Positions 9,120-20,497 of a stretch of DNA of 64,000 nt are shown here, in pieces. Within the stretch, counting starts at the first letter, position 1; each line of letters begins with the position of its first letter. The notes beneath the pieces are model-generated. The model was not told where the DNA came from. It searched no databases and saw only the letters and a program-made list of their open reading frames with translations. The stretch is from Gerris lacustris. Lineage: Eukaryota; Arthropoda; Insecta; Hemiptera; Gerridae. The position numbers and the translations under genes are program-made. The stretch lies in assembly GCA_951217055.1 (NCBI GenBank), contig OX578277.1, positions 6,642,829-6,706,828 of the forward strand, written 5' to 3'.

Positions 9120-10058
9120 TTTAACTCTATTGGCTTGTCTAGCTCACCCAATGATATAGGTCACACGCCGCCACTGACTCTCTGTATTATTATTCATTAT
9201 GAGTAAGTTCTAGCAAAATCTAAGTAAACACAACACGGTAAATCTTAACTATTTAGCCCACCTATTTCTAATTGTCTGATTTACTTGTCATTTTTTTTAA
9301 ACTGTCCCTGAAAAATGAATGTTTGTCAGTCTGTATGTCTCTTATGCCTTCCTAAACCATTCATCCGATTGCGATCAAACTTTGGGGATTGGTTGGACGC
9401 ATGCCCGGGAAGGTTTCTGAGTTAGTAAAACTATGTTCCGATAGATGGTACTATGTCGTTTCACTGAATGTGTGAAGTTCATATTGTTTAATTGACTGTT
9501 AGGCGGTACGAAGTTCGCCGAAGTTCATTGTTGCATCTCGATAAGTTCAATCTTTTTTTTTTTTATTTAAATACGTAAAGTATCTCTTACTAAAAAGAAA
9601 ATAAAGGAAAGTTGTCGTTAGTTTAGGTGAAGGTTTGTACTTTTTGACCTAACCTAAGCAAACATTTTCATCATGTCCCTTAAAAAGTAACACTTTACGT
9701 GTTTTTTTTTTTGTTTTTTTTTAACGACTGAATTTATCAAGATGCTACATCCGGAATCGTTTTTAAAATGTAAAACGGAACAGTATAAAAAGAAATTGTA
9801 AGTAAATAGGTTAATTAGAAATTTGTGGGCCCAATAGTGCAGATTCACCCAAATAACCTTAAGTATGATGATGATGGAGCCAGCCCTTAGCCTAGCTGAC
9901 TTCCCAATTCCTATAAAAGACGTATTTGGAACTTGTTATTTTACCTGAGATATATTTATTCGGGCAGAAGACAGTTTTACACATTGCTCCTTTAGGCCAA
10001 CACTGTCATAACTCCAAATTTTCTGAAATTAAGGTAAACATATCGGGGGGGGGGGGGC
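9120..10058. other. dispersed-repeat DNA without gene
   Basis: Contains the phrase TTCATCCGATTGCGATCAAA near 9359-9378 in a GTCTGTATGTC context, a low-copy-repeat flavour common in arthropod transposon ends. The rest is AT-rich and uninformative. Confidence 0.3.
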
Positions 10059-10195
10059 CTGGGTAGCACGTAGAGGAGAGTGGTTGGCTCGTGGCTCTCT
10101 TATCAATTAGGATAAGCAGCATTAGGTGTAATGTTTGGATGAGTGACAACCAGATTTCAATAGACGACCAAAGAAGCATAACCTTTTGGATAACC
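10059..10195 (+). mobile_element. 5S rRNA-derived SINE copy
   Basis: ATAAGCAGCATTAGG, then GTTTGGATGAGTGACAACC (about 10113-10152), reproduces the A-box to C-box part of 5S rRNA (AAGCAGCGTCGGG and CTTGGATGGGTGACC in the usual gene) with about three-quarters identity by eye. Upstream it shares the segment CCTGGGTAG and AGAGTGGTTGG with the copy at 7880. A G run (10047-10057) precedes it. The acceptor-stem complement of a genuine 5S gene is missing, so I call it a SINE of the 5S (SINE3-like) type. Confidence 0.6.
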
Positions 10196-10846
10196 ACATG
10201 GAGATGTAGTACAACCTACTTCGCGTTCCAAATAAACTTATTTTACTATAGGGAAAAACAGTTAAAGTCATTTTTTAATAAAAATCTATTTATTTTCTTA
10301 GTTTTTTTTCTTAGTTTTAATGTTTTTAATAGTATTTAGTGTTATTATGCAAAAGAAATTGTAATTATACGCATAATTATAAGGATATTTAGGGTTAAAT
10401 CGGTCAGTTTGCTTACACCTTTGCAGTGATGGCTTTTTTCATGCTTTTTATTTGTTTAAAGTGGTTTTCTTCCATTTGTTTTACCAGTTTTATGTAAGAA
10501 AACTATTTATGGTTAATTTGGAGGGAAAATGATTACTTTTCATGCATCGCTGGAGTTCTAAATGTCAAGGTATGTTTGTATTAATAGTATTTGAATAGTT
10601 CGAGTAGATAACTCTTATTTGATTTAATATAAAATAATATAACTTGTTGATCATTGATTTCCCATATATATACATTATCGATAAATTATATGGTAATTAC
10701 GGTGTTGATTGTTTGAGTTACAATACAATTGAGATACAATTGTTTGAGTTTTGTAAAATAATTGAATTGATCATTAGGTATGTTCAGCATTATGTGTATA
10801 ACCTTTTTTAATAACTTATATAATAATCTTTGTTTTTGTGAACAGA

Positions 10847-10965
10847 TGGTGATGTGCTTTGCTCCAAACTGCAATTCAATTATTATTCAGAGAAACACGA
10901 ATGCATATTCTTTGGGTTTCCAAAAGAGGAGAAATTAAAAAAAAGAAGTGGATTAAGATACTGAG
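10847..10965 (+). pseudogene. THAP-domain first exon, frame-broken
   Basis: After the acceptor-like TTGTGAACAG the sequence begins ATGGTGATGTGC and encodes MVMCFAPNCNS, the typical start of a THAP zinc-finger domain with the first Cys pair (C-x4-C). The downstream piece GFPKEEKLKK is the THAP central loop, but it is reached only by changing frame, and a further one-base slip in an eight-A run is needed before the KWIKILR-like end. It finishes at a donor-like CTGAG/GTATGT. The second half of the C2CH finger is not found nearby. THAP proteins bind DNA and are related to P-element transposases. Likely a decayed THAP exon, host or transposon derived; sequencing error in the A run could account for only one of the two breaks. 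Confidence 0.5.
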
Positions 10966-11402
10966 GTATGTAGGTAAATACAGTGGATTTATTAATAAAA
11001 TAGTTTGACTGGGTACATTCGTATTGTACGTGCCTGGCCAAAATTTAGAGCCACTTCTAATCTCCTTTTTCTTCACAATGAAATTTCTCTGGCATGTACA
11101 GTACGAAGTAGCCATTGACTTTTTTTTAAGAGAACAAGTTGTGGAAATCTCTATCTTCTCCATTATAAATTAATCTTCCCCCTTCATGTGAAACTGATAG
11201 TTTCACTTGAGTTTGTTGGTGTAGCCCGAAAACTGATAGTGTTTTGTATTCTTTTAATTTACTCATTATGTATTATTTTTTTTCTCAGGTTTGTGTTTCC
11301 CATTTTCCCAAGAGCAACCATTTTCACTTTTAATCTAAGCTCCGGAACTTGTTCTCTATGTATAACTTTTTTTTTTTCCTGTGACTGAAGTGATTATTTA
11401 TA

Positions 11403-12176
11403 AAGGCGGAAATACACATGCTAGTTACTCGCACAAAAACATATGAGTAGCTCGCAGAGGAGAGCTACTGGCATGTGTATACATCAAATAGCATGCGAGT
11501 AAATCGCACGAGGTTTGATTTTTGTCTTGCCAGTGGCACGAGTCGAGGGGAGGGGGAACTGATAAGGCACGTGTAAACAGGCCTGCCAGCGAAAGGTTGC
11601 TAGTAGCTAGCACGAGTCTCCCTCAGCCCTTCAGTCTTCAGTTGCGTTCCTTTCTTTCGCGGGCATCTGACAGCAACTCATCAACTTTCTCCGGAAGCAT
11701 TTGCAATTGATTCCTAAAACCATTGACGTCCCGCATTTCATTTAGTAGCCACTGACTCGCTCCATGTACATAATTCCCTTCTAGCTATCCAATCTTTACC
11801 CAGACTCTTCGTGTATTTTTATTATTTTTCAAATGTTTTAAAACACAGTTTTTGCAAGTAACAACAATCTGGTTAATTTCTACATACATTCATAAGGTAC
11901 ATCGAAACAATAAATAAAACTATCAAAATTAATTAAATCAAATACAATTATTTAATCATTTATTCCGGCTAAAAGAAGGCAAGAAACAATTGCCTGTTTC
12001 AAAACTAGAACTGTGACTGGAATGTGTATTGTCATGTGCTAGTGGCTTACACAAGACCGATCATCCGGATGATACTAGCATGCTGTTTCACTGGCAAATG
12101 TGCACAGCGTCTGTAACAACATCATCTGTAACTCGCCACTGGCATGCTTTTTTACTAGCATATGTATTTCCGCCTT
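11403..12176. mobile_element. 774-bp MITE with AAGGCGGAAATAC TIRs
   Basis: Left end AAGGCGGAAATACACATGCT and right end (reverse complement) AAGGCGGAAATACATATGCT are inverted repeats of at least 24 bp with two mismatches. The terminal sequence is rich in repeated phrases GCATGC, CTCGC and CTGGCA in both orientations. The right side is followed by TTAA-like sequence; the left has TAAA, so a target duplication is not certain. It carries no transposase; the two short frames around 11425-11710 lie in repeat sequence. Confidence 0.7.
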
Positions 12177-14305
12177 AACTAATTTTTTAAAAAAAAAATC
12201 AAGTTGGCGGCAACTTTTCAAAATAAAAATAGCTTTTTTCTATTTATAGTAACCCCTAACTGCGTAAAAAATTTCAAATTTCCTTGACAAACTGGAAGTA
12301 GGAGAATCAGTCCTTAGTTAGTTAGTCAACTATTTTTTATTTATAGTTTTTAAAAAGATACATATTTTTTTGAGTTTATTTCAATTAATTGTATTATGTT
12401 TTAGGCGATGTTGGAGTACAATGTACAGAGCCTGGATCTCAAATTTCAGTCTACATTCACAAAAATGATGGGAGACTAAGCTCTTGCAAGTCAATACGAT
12501 GAGTGAACCCTCTATATAGCGTTTTGGGATATATCTTTGGTTATTTCCCGACAACTATTGCCAATATTTTATCACCTGGTTGGAAAAACTGCAAGTTTTG
12601 TACAAGCAACTTATGATGAATATTCCTCAAGAGCACTGAACAGAGCCACCATCTCAAATGTCAATTGGTGTAATAGCTAAAGCAAGAAGAATCAAGACTT
12701 TTAGAATTTTACAATTCTTACCAAATCATTTTTTCTCATATGGAAGCAAAATCTTTCAAGTCTGTGTTGCATTAACAAACTTACAAAATCCCCTTATTAA
12801 AAAAGTAGAACCGTTAATGGTTTCAATTTCTTACTAAATTGTTTATTGTGACATAAGCTAAACCTAATATGTGACTGAATAAATATTATAATACTAAATA
12901 TGTAGGTAATTATATGAAGTACTAAATTTTGTTAGAAACCTATTTCTAGTTCTATCATTTATTTTAATTTACTTGTTACTACTAAATTCCATATTGATGT
13001 AAGCCAAACCCAATATGCAGAATATTTCATTTTTTTTTTTTTACGTATCATTTGTATTTTACTCTTTACTTTTGTAGTATGATATATATTGAATTAAAGT
13101 TTTTTTTTTATACATTGTTATTATTTCTACCTTGTGGTAAATCTTTTTGTTCATTCAACTGGCTTGTCATTTGCTTGCAGTGCAGACTGTTTGGGGAAGT
13201 TTACTAATTTGGCTATAGTGCTTCTCATTCCTAAAGCTTACTTAGATTTTACTATTGGTCTGTGGCTTTAACAATCAAATACTATTAGTGGGTTAAATTT
13301 CACTATGTGCTGAATGGGTTAAATTCAAAGCCACTGCCTTTTTCTGATGATAGTTCTGTTGTTAGCTCATTATTTTGTTTTTTCTTTCAAGAAAAGAAAT
13401 AAACTATCTTTCTTCAAAATTGTATTCAAAATTAGTAATTTTTAAGTAGCCAAGAAGAACAAAATAAGGTATCGTAAAGTAAAGCCATTGACTGATCTTA
13501 CTTGCCAAAAAAGGATAACTATATAGATATTGTCAGTTATATTTGCATCATCTAATGTAAGACGCATATATTTGAGTATTAATCTGCAATAATGACTCAA
13601 GATGTTAAGCTTATAACAAACATGTTTCTGTAAATCCTATAACATACTATACTTAGTATTGATTTTTTTGTTAACACAAAATTGTGTAACAAGATTAATA
13701 GTATTAGTTCAATCTTGTTTCCCCTCTCTACAACATGTGTACAGCACACTGGTATACATGAAGGTTAAAGGGGGGGAAAAAAAACAGCGAATGCTCAAAA
13801 AAGTCATGTGTATTATTTTAATTATATAATAAAATATGTATTTAAATATAATTTGACTGTGGAAGTGGAGGAAGGTGAAACATCAGACAAATCTGTAAAA
13901 AAAAAAAAATAAATAAATAAATAAATAAATAGACAAAATAATAATAAACTAAACATTATTATGTAACACGTTCATAGCATAGGATCACCTGGGGCAGCAT
14001 ACCTAACTATCCAAAGTGGCGGATGCATGCCTGGGGCGTCATCCCCTCTTTTTTTAACTTCAGATAGTAGTCTTGCAGCTTAGAACTGGTATATACCTAG
14101 TCCTACAGTTCAGACAGACAATTCCTATTATACCTTTTTCTTTCATTTAAACATATCCATTCAATATTAGGTTAGAGGATTAAAAATACTAAAACAAGTT
14201 TCCCCCTGGCAGCAAAGCTCATACAGTATGAATGTGTTAAGTTATATCAAACTGAAAATGCATTTAAAATGAATTAGGAATGAATATTAACAAGTACAGT
14301 TCATA
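12177..14305. other. AT-rich intergenic or intronic DNA, nothing recognised
   Basis: No frame with family resemblance. A possible acceptor (TTATGTTTTAG at about 12404) precedes a short GC-neutral stretch, but no coding continuity with the THAP piece was found. A TAAA microsatellite lies at about 13909-13931. Confidence 0.25.
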
Positions 14306-14475
14306 CTAACCACTTAGCTTCTCTCTTTCTATCCTACTGATTAATTTTGGGATACATTTTTGAAAGTAAACGTTCTTCATGAAGACCATATTCTTCTTCC
14401 AGTCTTCATCTTTTTCAATTGTAAAATACACAAAATCTAGGGTGTTCCATTGCACAAAATGACACCTTGCCCTTC
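14306..14475 (-). CDS. terminal exon resembling the C-terminus of a YqaJ-type recombinase/exonuclease domain
   Basis: On the minus strand an acceptor TTTATGCTGCAG precedes an exon that reads RARCHFVQWNTLDFVYFTI, a few acidic residues, then WKKNMVFMKNVYFQKCIPK and a basic end before TAG at 14306-14308. Spacing and residues fit the last strand-helix unit of YqaJ viral recombinase-like nucleases (a CHF-V-W strand, a charged DE-W turn and a final F-x5-P helix). Catalytic Asp/Glu/Lys residues would lie upstream and are not seen here, so this is at best the end of a gene. Such nuclease domains occur both in arthropod transposon-linked genes and in host genes. The candidate upstream exon is listed at 15055-15160; the join is inferred. 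Confidence 0.5.
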
Positions 14476-15054
14476 CTGCAGCATAAATAATAATTACATC
14501 AAATAAAAATGATAACACAGAGACAGTGTACAGGGAAATTTCTTCCCTTGAAAAAAGACTTAAAAGTTGAGCAAATAATATTTTTTGGAAATATTGCAAG
14601 AGACTAATAAATATTATTTTAAAACAGAACAGGAGATAATCCTAAAGAATAAAAAAGTAGAAGACTTGAGACCAATAGAATCAATGTTTTATAGTTAAAT
14701 ATTTGACTCTACTTAACTTTATTATTCTTTATAAATGTTGTTAGTCATCAATGACACATTTGCCAACTCAAACTGCAAGGAGAGTATTCCATCTTAGTCT
14801 TTAAGGTCCCTAGTGAAATCTAACTGGCCATGTATCAATAAAATACTTCTTATGTCTCATGGGTCTTCAACACAGAATAAAACAGAAATGGTACCAAAAT
14901 AGGACTACTATATTTCCTACTTCTTCTTGACAGCAAAGAAAGCAATAAGCAGTTCAACAACAAGATCAATGACCATTCATTAACATGGACAAAGTTGAGA
15001 AACTTGTGATTAATATCCATTTATTAATGTAAAAAAGTCTTATGCTATCGTTAC

Positions 15055-15160
15055 TTACTTCCTCATGGTAAAAAACATTTATTCTCATGCTGGCATTCAC
15101 ATTTCCTCGCAGTACTTTAAGAGCTCCGTCATAAGTACAAGATGTTATGTGCTTATCCAT
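15055..15160 (-). CDS. possible upstream exon of the YqaJ-like gene
   Basis: ATG at 15160 opens a frame MDKHITSCTYDGALKVLRGN followed by VNASMRINVFYHEEV up to donor-like sequence (GAGGAAGTAAGTAACG). Using the GTAACG donor (exon end 15055) keeps frame with the exon starting at 14475. An acceptor (AAATTGCAG, minus strand, near 15203) and a donor-like AAAAG/GTAAGT near 15713 suggest a spliced 5' UTR. I do not recognise the encoded peptide; the model is tentative. Confidence 0.25.
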
Positions 15161-15199
15161 TTTCTATTTCTAAAACATCTTCGTCTCCAACAAAGAAGG

Positions 15200-16980
15200 C
15201 TGCAATTTTAGCAAAGATAAAATTTGTTTAACCATCATTTTTCACTAAAAAAGAAGAGGGGAAAAACAGTAATCACAACAACAGGTCTAAAAATAACAAA
15301 ACATCTTATCAGATCAAACAGTAGAGATAAATTGCATCAATATTAATGGCTCGAGTAAATTAATGGTCAAAATTAATTAAAATTCAAAATTCATGATGAT
15401 CATACCGAATAATAAGTAGTTAAACATAAACATAAATTGATAAAGGTAAAAAATAATGGGTTTTATAAACTAAAATAGTTCCAGGCAGAGCGAGTTTCAA
15501 AGGCTGAAAAGCAACAGATTAATAAAAAAAACTATCGGAAAAACTAATTCCAAGTAAAGAAATTATGATAAAAAAATAATAGTAAAAACAAAATGATCAA
15601 ATAATATGAAAATTTAAAGTTTAATTCAATGGTTTGAATCAAGACCAAACGATATGAAATCCACGTAATAAAATGAACCTATTAAGGCCCAAAAAAGAAG
15701 AAAAAAAACTTACCTTTTATGCTTAGTAGTTAAAAATGGTTACAAATTGCAATAAAACACAAAAAAACACTGGAAAAAGTCTATAGAATATTAAAATGAA
15801 GCAATTATAAATACACACAATAGAGTTTTACATGGTAAAAAAAGTTTGTTTGGAACGCAGAGGTCACAGATGATCGTCAGTGTTGCCAACATTACAGGCC
15901 CACTTTAGTCGTCTATTCCCAGACCATATTGCTAAACTTAATCAAATTATTGGCTAAACTCGGCAATAGTGTACCCCTTCTGTGTAATCGAAGTCGTACA
16001 GTTGGCTTCGATGTATCAATTCATCCCTTCCATTCGTATATAATAATATATGTATATAATAATTATATATGTATGGTTTGTTCATAGGAGAGTTGATATC
16101 CCTTTGTCAAAAAAATACGTTGGAGTGAGAAGGGGCGCGCTATTGCCGATATTTACCAAATTATTATTTTTTTAAAATATCTTTTTAGCACTTTTTCTTT
16201 AATTATAATATGGCAGTTTAAATGTAAAAGGCCATAAAAATGTTTGATGATAATAGTCTAAATATAGATCTGTTAATTTGTTTCTTATAAATATCATGAA
16301 AAACGACAACACTGGTAATTTTTTTTTTCAAAAATTCAAATATTAAAAACATGTCAAAAATGTAAGAAAATTTCTGTTCGGGTTCGGTGTTTAGTTTCAG
16401 CAATTGAAGTCCTTTGTTTTATTTGATAATGTTATATTCGTCAGAGTTTTTAATCAGGGAATTATTTCATTATCAGTGAACATTATAGTAAAGTTTATTT
16501 ACAAGTAATTAGAATATTTTTAAAAGTGATTGAATTCAGTAAAAAACCCAAGTCGTATCTCTCTCTTAATTTATTCACAATATAGAGTGAGATTTTTAAC
16601 ATTTTTCGAGTTTAATTTAAAAGAAAAAAGTTATATTTAACTTGGTGATCATATTAGATAATCGAAAAATTACCGTTTTGAACGAATCACGTACTTTTTC
16701 CGAATAAAATGAACATCCTATAGTTTTAATATGGTTTTGATAGTTTCAAAGTCATGCATGTACTTTTTGAGTGTGGCAGCCCTGGAATAACCTGTTGAAT
16801 CTAGTTCAATCGAGGTATTTTTTTAATTTATTTTTTTTTGTGTGTATTATTATTTAAATTCATTTGATTTTTTTTTTCAGTCAATAACATAATTATGATT
16901 TCTGTCTGAATGCGGTTTTTGAAGCCCGCAGTACACTATTTTATTCTATTCTTAAGCCGGACGTTTAAACATCCAAGTAT
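15200..16980. other. AT-rich DNA, possible 5' flank of the YqaJ-like gene
   Basis: No conserved frame. A TA/AT-rich hairpin region occurs at 16035-16072. The GC-richer stretch 15850-15990 could be the promoter side of the minus-strand gene model, but no motif supports this. Confidence 0.2.
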
Positions 16981-17074
16981 ACACTTAATACTTGGACCAA
17001 GTCAGTTTTGACACTACTTTGTCAAAACACGTGTAGGTAGGGAGCAAGGTTTAGTTATGGTTTGGGCAGCGAGT

Positions 17075-17320
17075 ATAGACTTGCACTGCGCGTGCGCCTT
17101 TTCCCGGGATATGCTCCAATGTGTTTCCATTGCCCGTGGCTCAAGTTGCGGCACAAGTTGTATCCCACAGTCGTTTGGCACATTTTTGTACCCGGCACAT
17201 GTCCCGCAACATGTTGCAGACTGTTTCCATTTCAACAAAATCCTGGAACTTGTGCCGGCAACATGTTGCGGGACAAATATGTTGTAATGGAAACGGGGCT
17301 TTACACTGTCTCATAGTCCA
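17075..17320. mobile_element. GC-rich MITE-like repeat with CAACATGTTG palindromes
   Basis: Strikingly GC-rich for the neighbourhood. The phrase GTTTCCATTGCCCGTGG at 17126 and its inverted counterpart ATGGAAACGGGGC at 17287, with internal ACATGTTGC motifs at 17210 and 17260, suggest a hAT-like MITE whose right end reads (reverse complement) CAGTGTAAAGCCCCGTTTCC. The left end is not clearly defined. The overlapping open frames in all three plus-strand phases are a composition effect. Confidence 0.45.
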
Positions 17321-18220
17321 TTATTTCTAACACTACGCCTCAGACGTAAATTAAAATTAGACCAACTTATACACGTTTAAGATTTAAATGCTGATAAAAT
17401 CATGAACTTGAAACATTTCTTTGTCTAATAAAATGGTTAAAAGGTGCTCTTTAGGGAGAAAATTATTACCAAACTGACCCTTTAACCTGAAAAGAGCAGG
17501 TCAAAATATACATTTTACATTTTTCCTCACTAGCACCTGCTGCATTTAAATCTGAAATTATTTTATGATAATCTAATGAATTTTTATAAATATTGCAATA
17601 TAATATTTAACAATCAAATTTTAAGAACAAAAAAAAGCCAATTAAAGGCAACAAGCTCGATAAGGTTAGGCTGGATAGGGTCCCTGAGGCACAGTAGACT
17701 AAAAGAAGTGGTAAATTACTGATATATAAAATCTCAGCAAAGACCCAACTTTGACGCGATCTGAATGTTAATTAAGCAGAGATAGCATACCTAGAAGGAC
17801 TAATGGCTGGCACGCTTGCGCACCGAGAGCTATCAACTAAAGTCAGCATGTACGCCTTAGAGACGTAGTGTTAGAAGTGCAGGGTTAAATTTCCATAAAA
17901 TCAGTGTGATAAAAAAACAAAACAGTGTGATCTGGGCTTGGCAACCGTAACTCTTCCCTTTCCTCCAACTACCAGATACTTAGGTTTTTCTGTACACCAT
18001 AGAAATCACCCCTTACCCATCTTCAAATCCTTCTGATGAATTTCTTGGTGAACTGTGAACTTTCTCACCTTGCACTTCACATCCTCTTGATCCTTGGCAA
18101 TTATAATCCAATCATCCTGAAAAGAGGCAAGAGTGTAAAATCATAAAAACAGCCTTATTGTTTAGTTTTCAAATCTAGCTTTTGGCTTCTCGGCTGTCAT
18201 CAGTGATAGTAGACGGTAAA
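17321..18220. other. intergenic, no supported feature
   Basis: Mixed-composition DNA with no coding frame that resembles a family. The 17640-17900 part looks like old repeat sequence. Confidence 0.2.
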
Positions 18221-18224
18221 GGGA

Positions 18225-18895
18225 AAACCCGAAGTGAGTAGTAGTAGTCTAGTACTTCCTACTAGGACGGGTAGGACGAACCACTTGTTCGAACCTTGCA
18301 ATTAGGCCATCACTTAGGCCCTTTTTACGCCCCGTGGTGGAGTGTTCCAGCTACTTCACACATCATACATTTGTACATTGTATCGCTGAAGCGAGTATGG
18401 TGTGGTCATTAGAAAGCGTGGGGGAAGAGTCCCTATAAAGGGTGTCTCTCGCCCTGCTCTGTCCTCGAACCATAGATACAAATTACATCATCTTGACACG
18501 GATCGGACCCACATCAAAGAGTGGGGGAAGAGTCCCCATAAAGGGTGTCCCTCACCCTGCACCGTCCTCGAACCATAGATACAAATTACATCATCATGAC
18601 ACGGATCGGACCCACATCAAAGAGCGGGGGAAGAGTCCCCATAAAGGGTATCCCTCGCCCTGCACCGTCCTCAAACCATAGTTACAAATTACATCATCTT
18701 GTCACAGATCGGACCCACATCAAAGAGTGGGGGAAGAGGCCCTTTAAAGGGTGTCCCTCACCCTGTACTGTCCGCTATTCATTCATGCAATTCAGAGTAT
18801 CATGGCACAGGATCGAACCCACAACCTCGAGTTGCCTCGACTTAGTGATAGCTGAGCGAGCGCCTTAAGACGCTCGGCTACCCTGGCTCCCTAAC
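18225..18895 (-). mobile_element. tRNA-derived SINE with internal 104-bp expansion
   Basis: Read on the minus strand it starts with a tRNA-like head at 18893-18785: GTAGCCGAGCGTCTTAAGG (A box in a tRNA-Leu/Ser-like context) and GTGGGTTCGATCC (B box). It continues with 104-bp repeats (18416-18780) and ends with the body and tail shared with the SINEs at 45433 and 48332 (TTCGAACAAGTGGTTCGTCC, TAGTAGGAAGTACTAGACTA, then CTACTACT). The full-length relatives lack the 104-bp array. Non-coding; the two plus-strand frames here merely read through the repeat. Confidence 0.75.
18416..18775. repeat. 104-bp tandem repeat, about 3.5 units
   Basis: The phrase GTGGGGGAAGAG recurs near 18420, 18523, 18627 and 18728 with GCGGGGG/GTGGGGG variation. 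Each unit also holds CATAGATACAAATTACATCA and GATCGGACCCACATC. Divergence is a few percent between units. It lies inside the SINE at 18225-18895. Confidence 0.9.
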
Positions 18896-20497
18896 CTGAA
18901 GTAAAGTCACATGAGAGACAACAAACAGATAAAAAAATAAGGCGGAGAGGCATTTAGTTTTTTCCACTTGGGCTCTTATTCTTCAGATTAGAGTGTATCA
19001 CATGTTTGCCTATCATGGCTCCCACACCTACTCTACACAGTAAGGATTCTAGTTCCTCCTCACAACATCCTCGATATAGATTTTAAAAAGGGCAAAAGAA
19101 TAAATAAACAAACAAAAATTATTTATATATATATATATTTCTTTTTGTCTTCATTATTATTTTTTTTTCTTCTTCTTTTAATTTATTAGTCGATACAATG
19201 TGTATTGTATATATTTATACATATATATGTTTTTGTATATATACTTTGTGCTTAAATACATACAGGCGAGCTTTACAAATAAATTTATTTAATAATTTAT
19301 TTCTTTTTCTTCTTGGTACCTTGATAAAATTTCTAAATTACAAAAAGTTAACAGTTTCTTTTTTTTTTCTTTTTCTTTAATTATTAAATAAATTGTCATT
19401 TTATATATTTGTCAATTTTTTTTATTTGTTTATTTAGTTTTTCATCAAAGTATTATTCATTTTTTTTTAATCTGTATAATGTAAGCATTAATTTATTTAT
19501 TAATTTGTTTGAATTTGTTTTATTTTATCTATTTATTTTTTTTTATAAAACAATAAAATAAAATAAAAAAAGAAAAACAATAAACATTTAAATATAAATA
19601 ATATAACGGTAATAAAATATAAAGATAATTATTTTTCAAATTTATTGTTCTTGTTATTTATTTATCATTATATTCATTATATAATAATATGTAAGTTATA
19701 GTGTCAGTTTTAATTTTATTTTTGGTTTATTATTATTTATTTCTTTCTAAATATTACAAATACATACAATCTCTAATTCTGAAGCCTTTTTTTTTTATTT
19801 ATTATTCTATTTATTTTTCATCATTATTATTTCATTTATTTTTTTAATTTATTTTTTTTAAAAATTACCAAAACAAATATTTTTATTACAATTTATTTTT
19901 AATATAATCAATAATAAATAAAATGTATAAGGTAATTTAAATAGAATTGATTGAGAAAAAAAAAAATTATATATTGTAGAAGTCCTCTTACCCTCTTTGG
20001 TTTGGCTGGGGGTGAATCCTACATACGTGGTATGTAAAAGATAAAAGGTTTCTTTACTAATGTTTTTATTGGAGCAAAGTTCCTTATGGTACGTTACAGC
20101 GTGTGGAACCCGGGAGTGAATCCGAAAATACCACCGTCACAAAACCGACTGTCACGAAATCGACTGATGATGATAACTTTAGTAAATGGTGACTGATTTA
20201 TTTGAATTTTGGTACACATGTTCATTTTACCAATGCCCAAGACGAGTTCGTTGGACAATGTTATCCACCCAAGTGTTCACACGCAACGCTCGCGTAAACG
20301 TAGCTTCAAATGTAAAATTGGAATTTTAGGAAAGGAAAAAAATTCTAACTTCATCTATTCAATGAGACAAACAATTTTTTTATTCTTTGTTTTTTTTCTT
20401 TGAGTGTTTATTTGCTATGACTTGTATACCTAGTATATAAAAGATAATAGGTGTGTTTACCACAGTTTTTATTTAAGTCCCACTTTTTTTTTATATA
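18896..20497. other. strongly AT-rich DNA
   Basis: About 1.6 kb with long T and A runs and no gene. Two imperfect copies of a phrase (GTATGTAAAAGATAAAAGG at about 20030 and GTATATAAAAGATAATAGG at about 20434, each followed by T-rich sequence) form a spaced direct repeat of unknown origin. Confidence 0.3.

Noticed and set aside
10100..10160. Genuine 5S rRNA gene
   Set aside because: Only the internal part matches, the two ends of 5S are missing, and a second diverged copy shares non-5S sequence.
17014..17330. Four overlapping 60-84 codon frames on both strands
   Set aside because: GC-rich MITE-like repeat keeps all frames open; no protein similarity seen.
18442..18868. Overlapping frames of 79 and 107 codons
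   Set aside because: They only read through the 104-bp tandem repeat within a SINE; the same peptide phrase repeats with the DNA unit.
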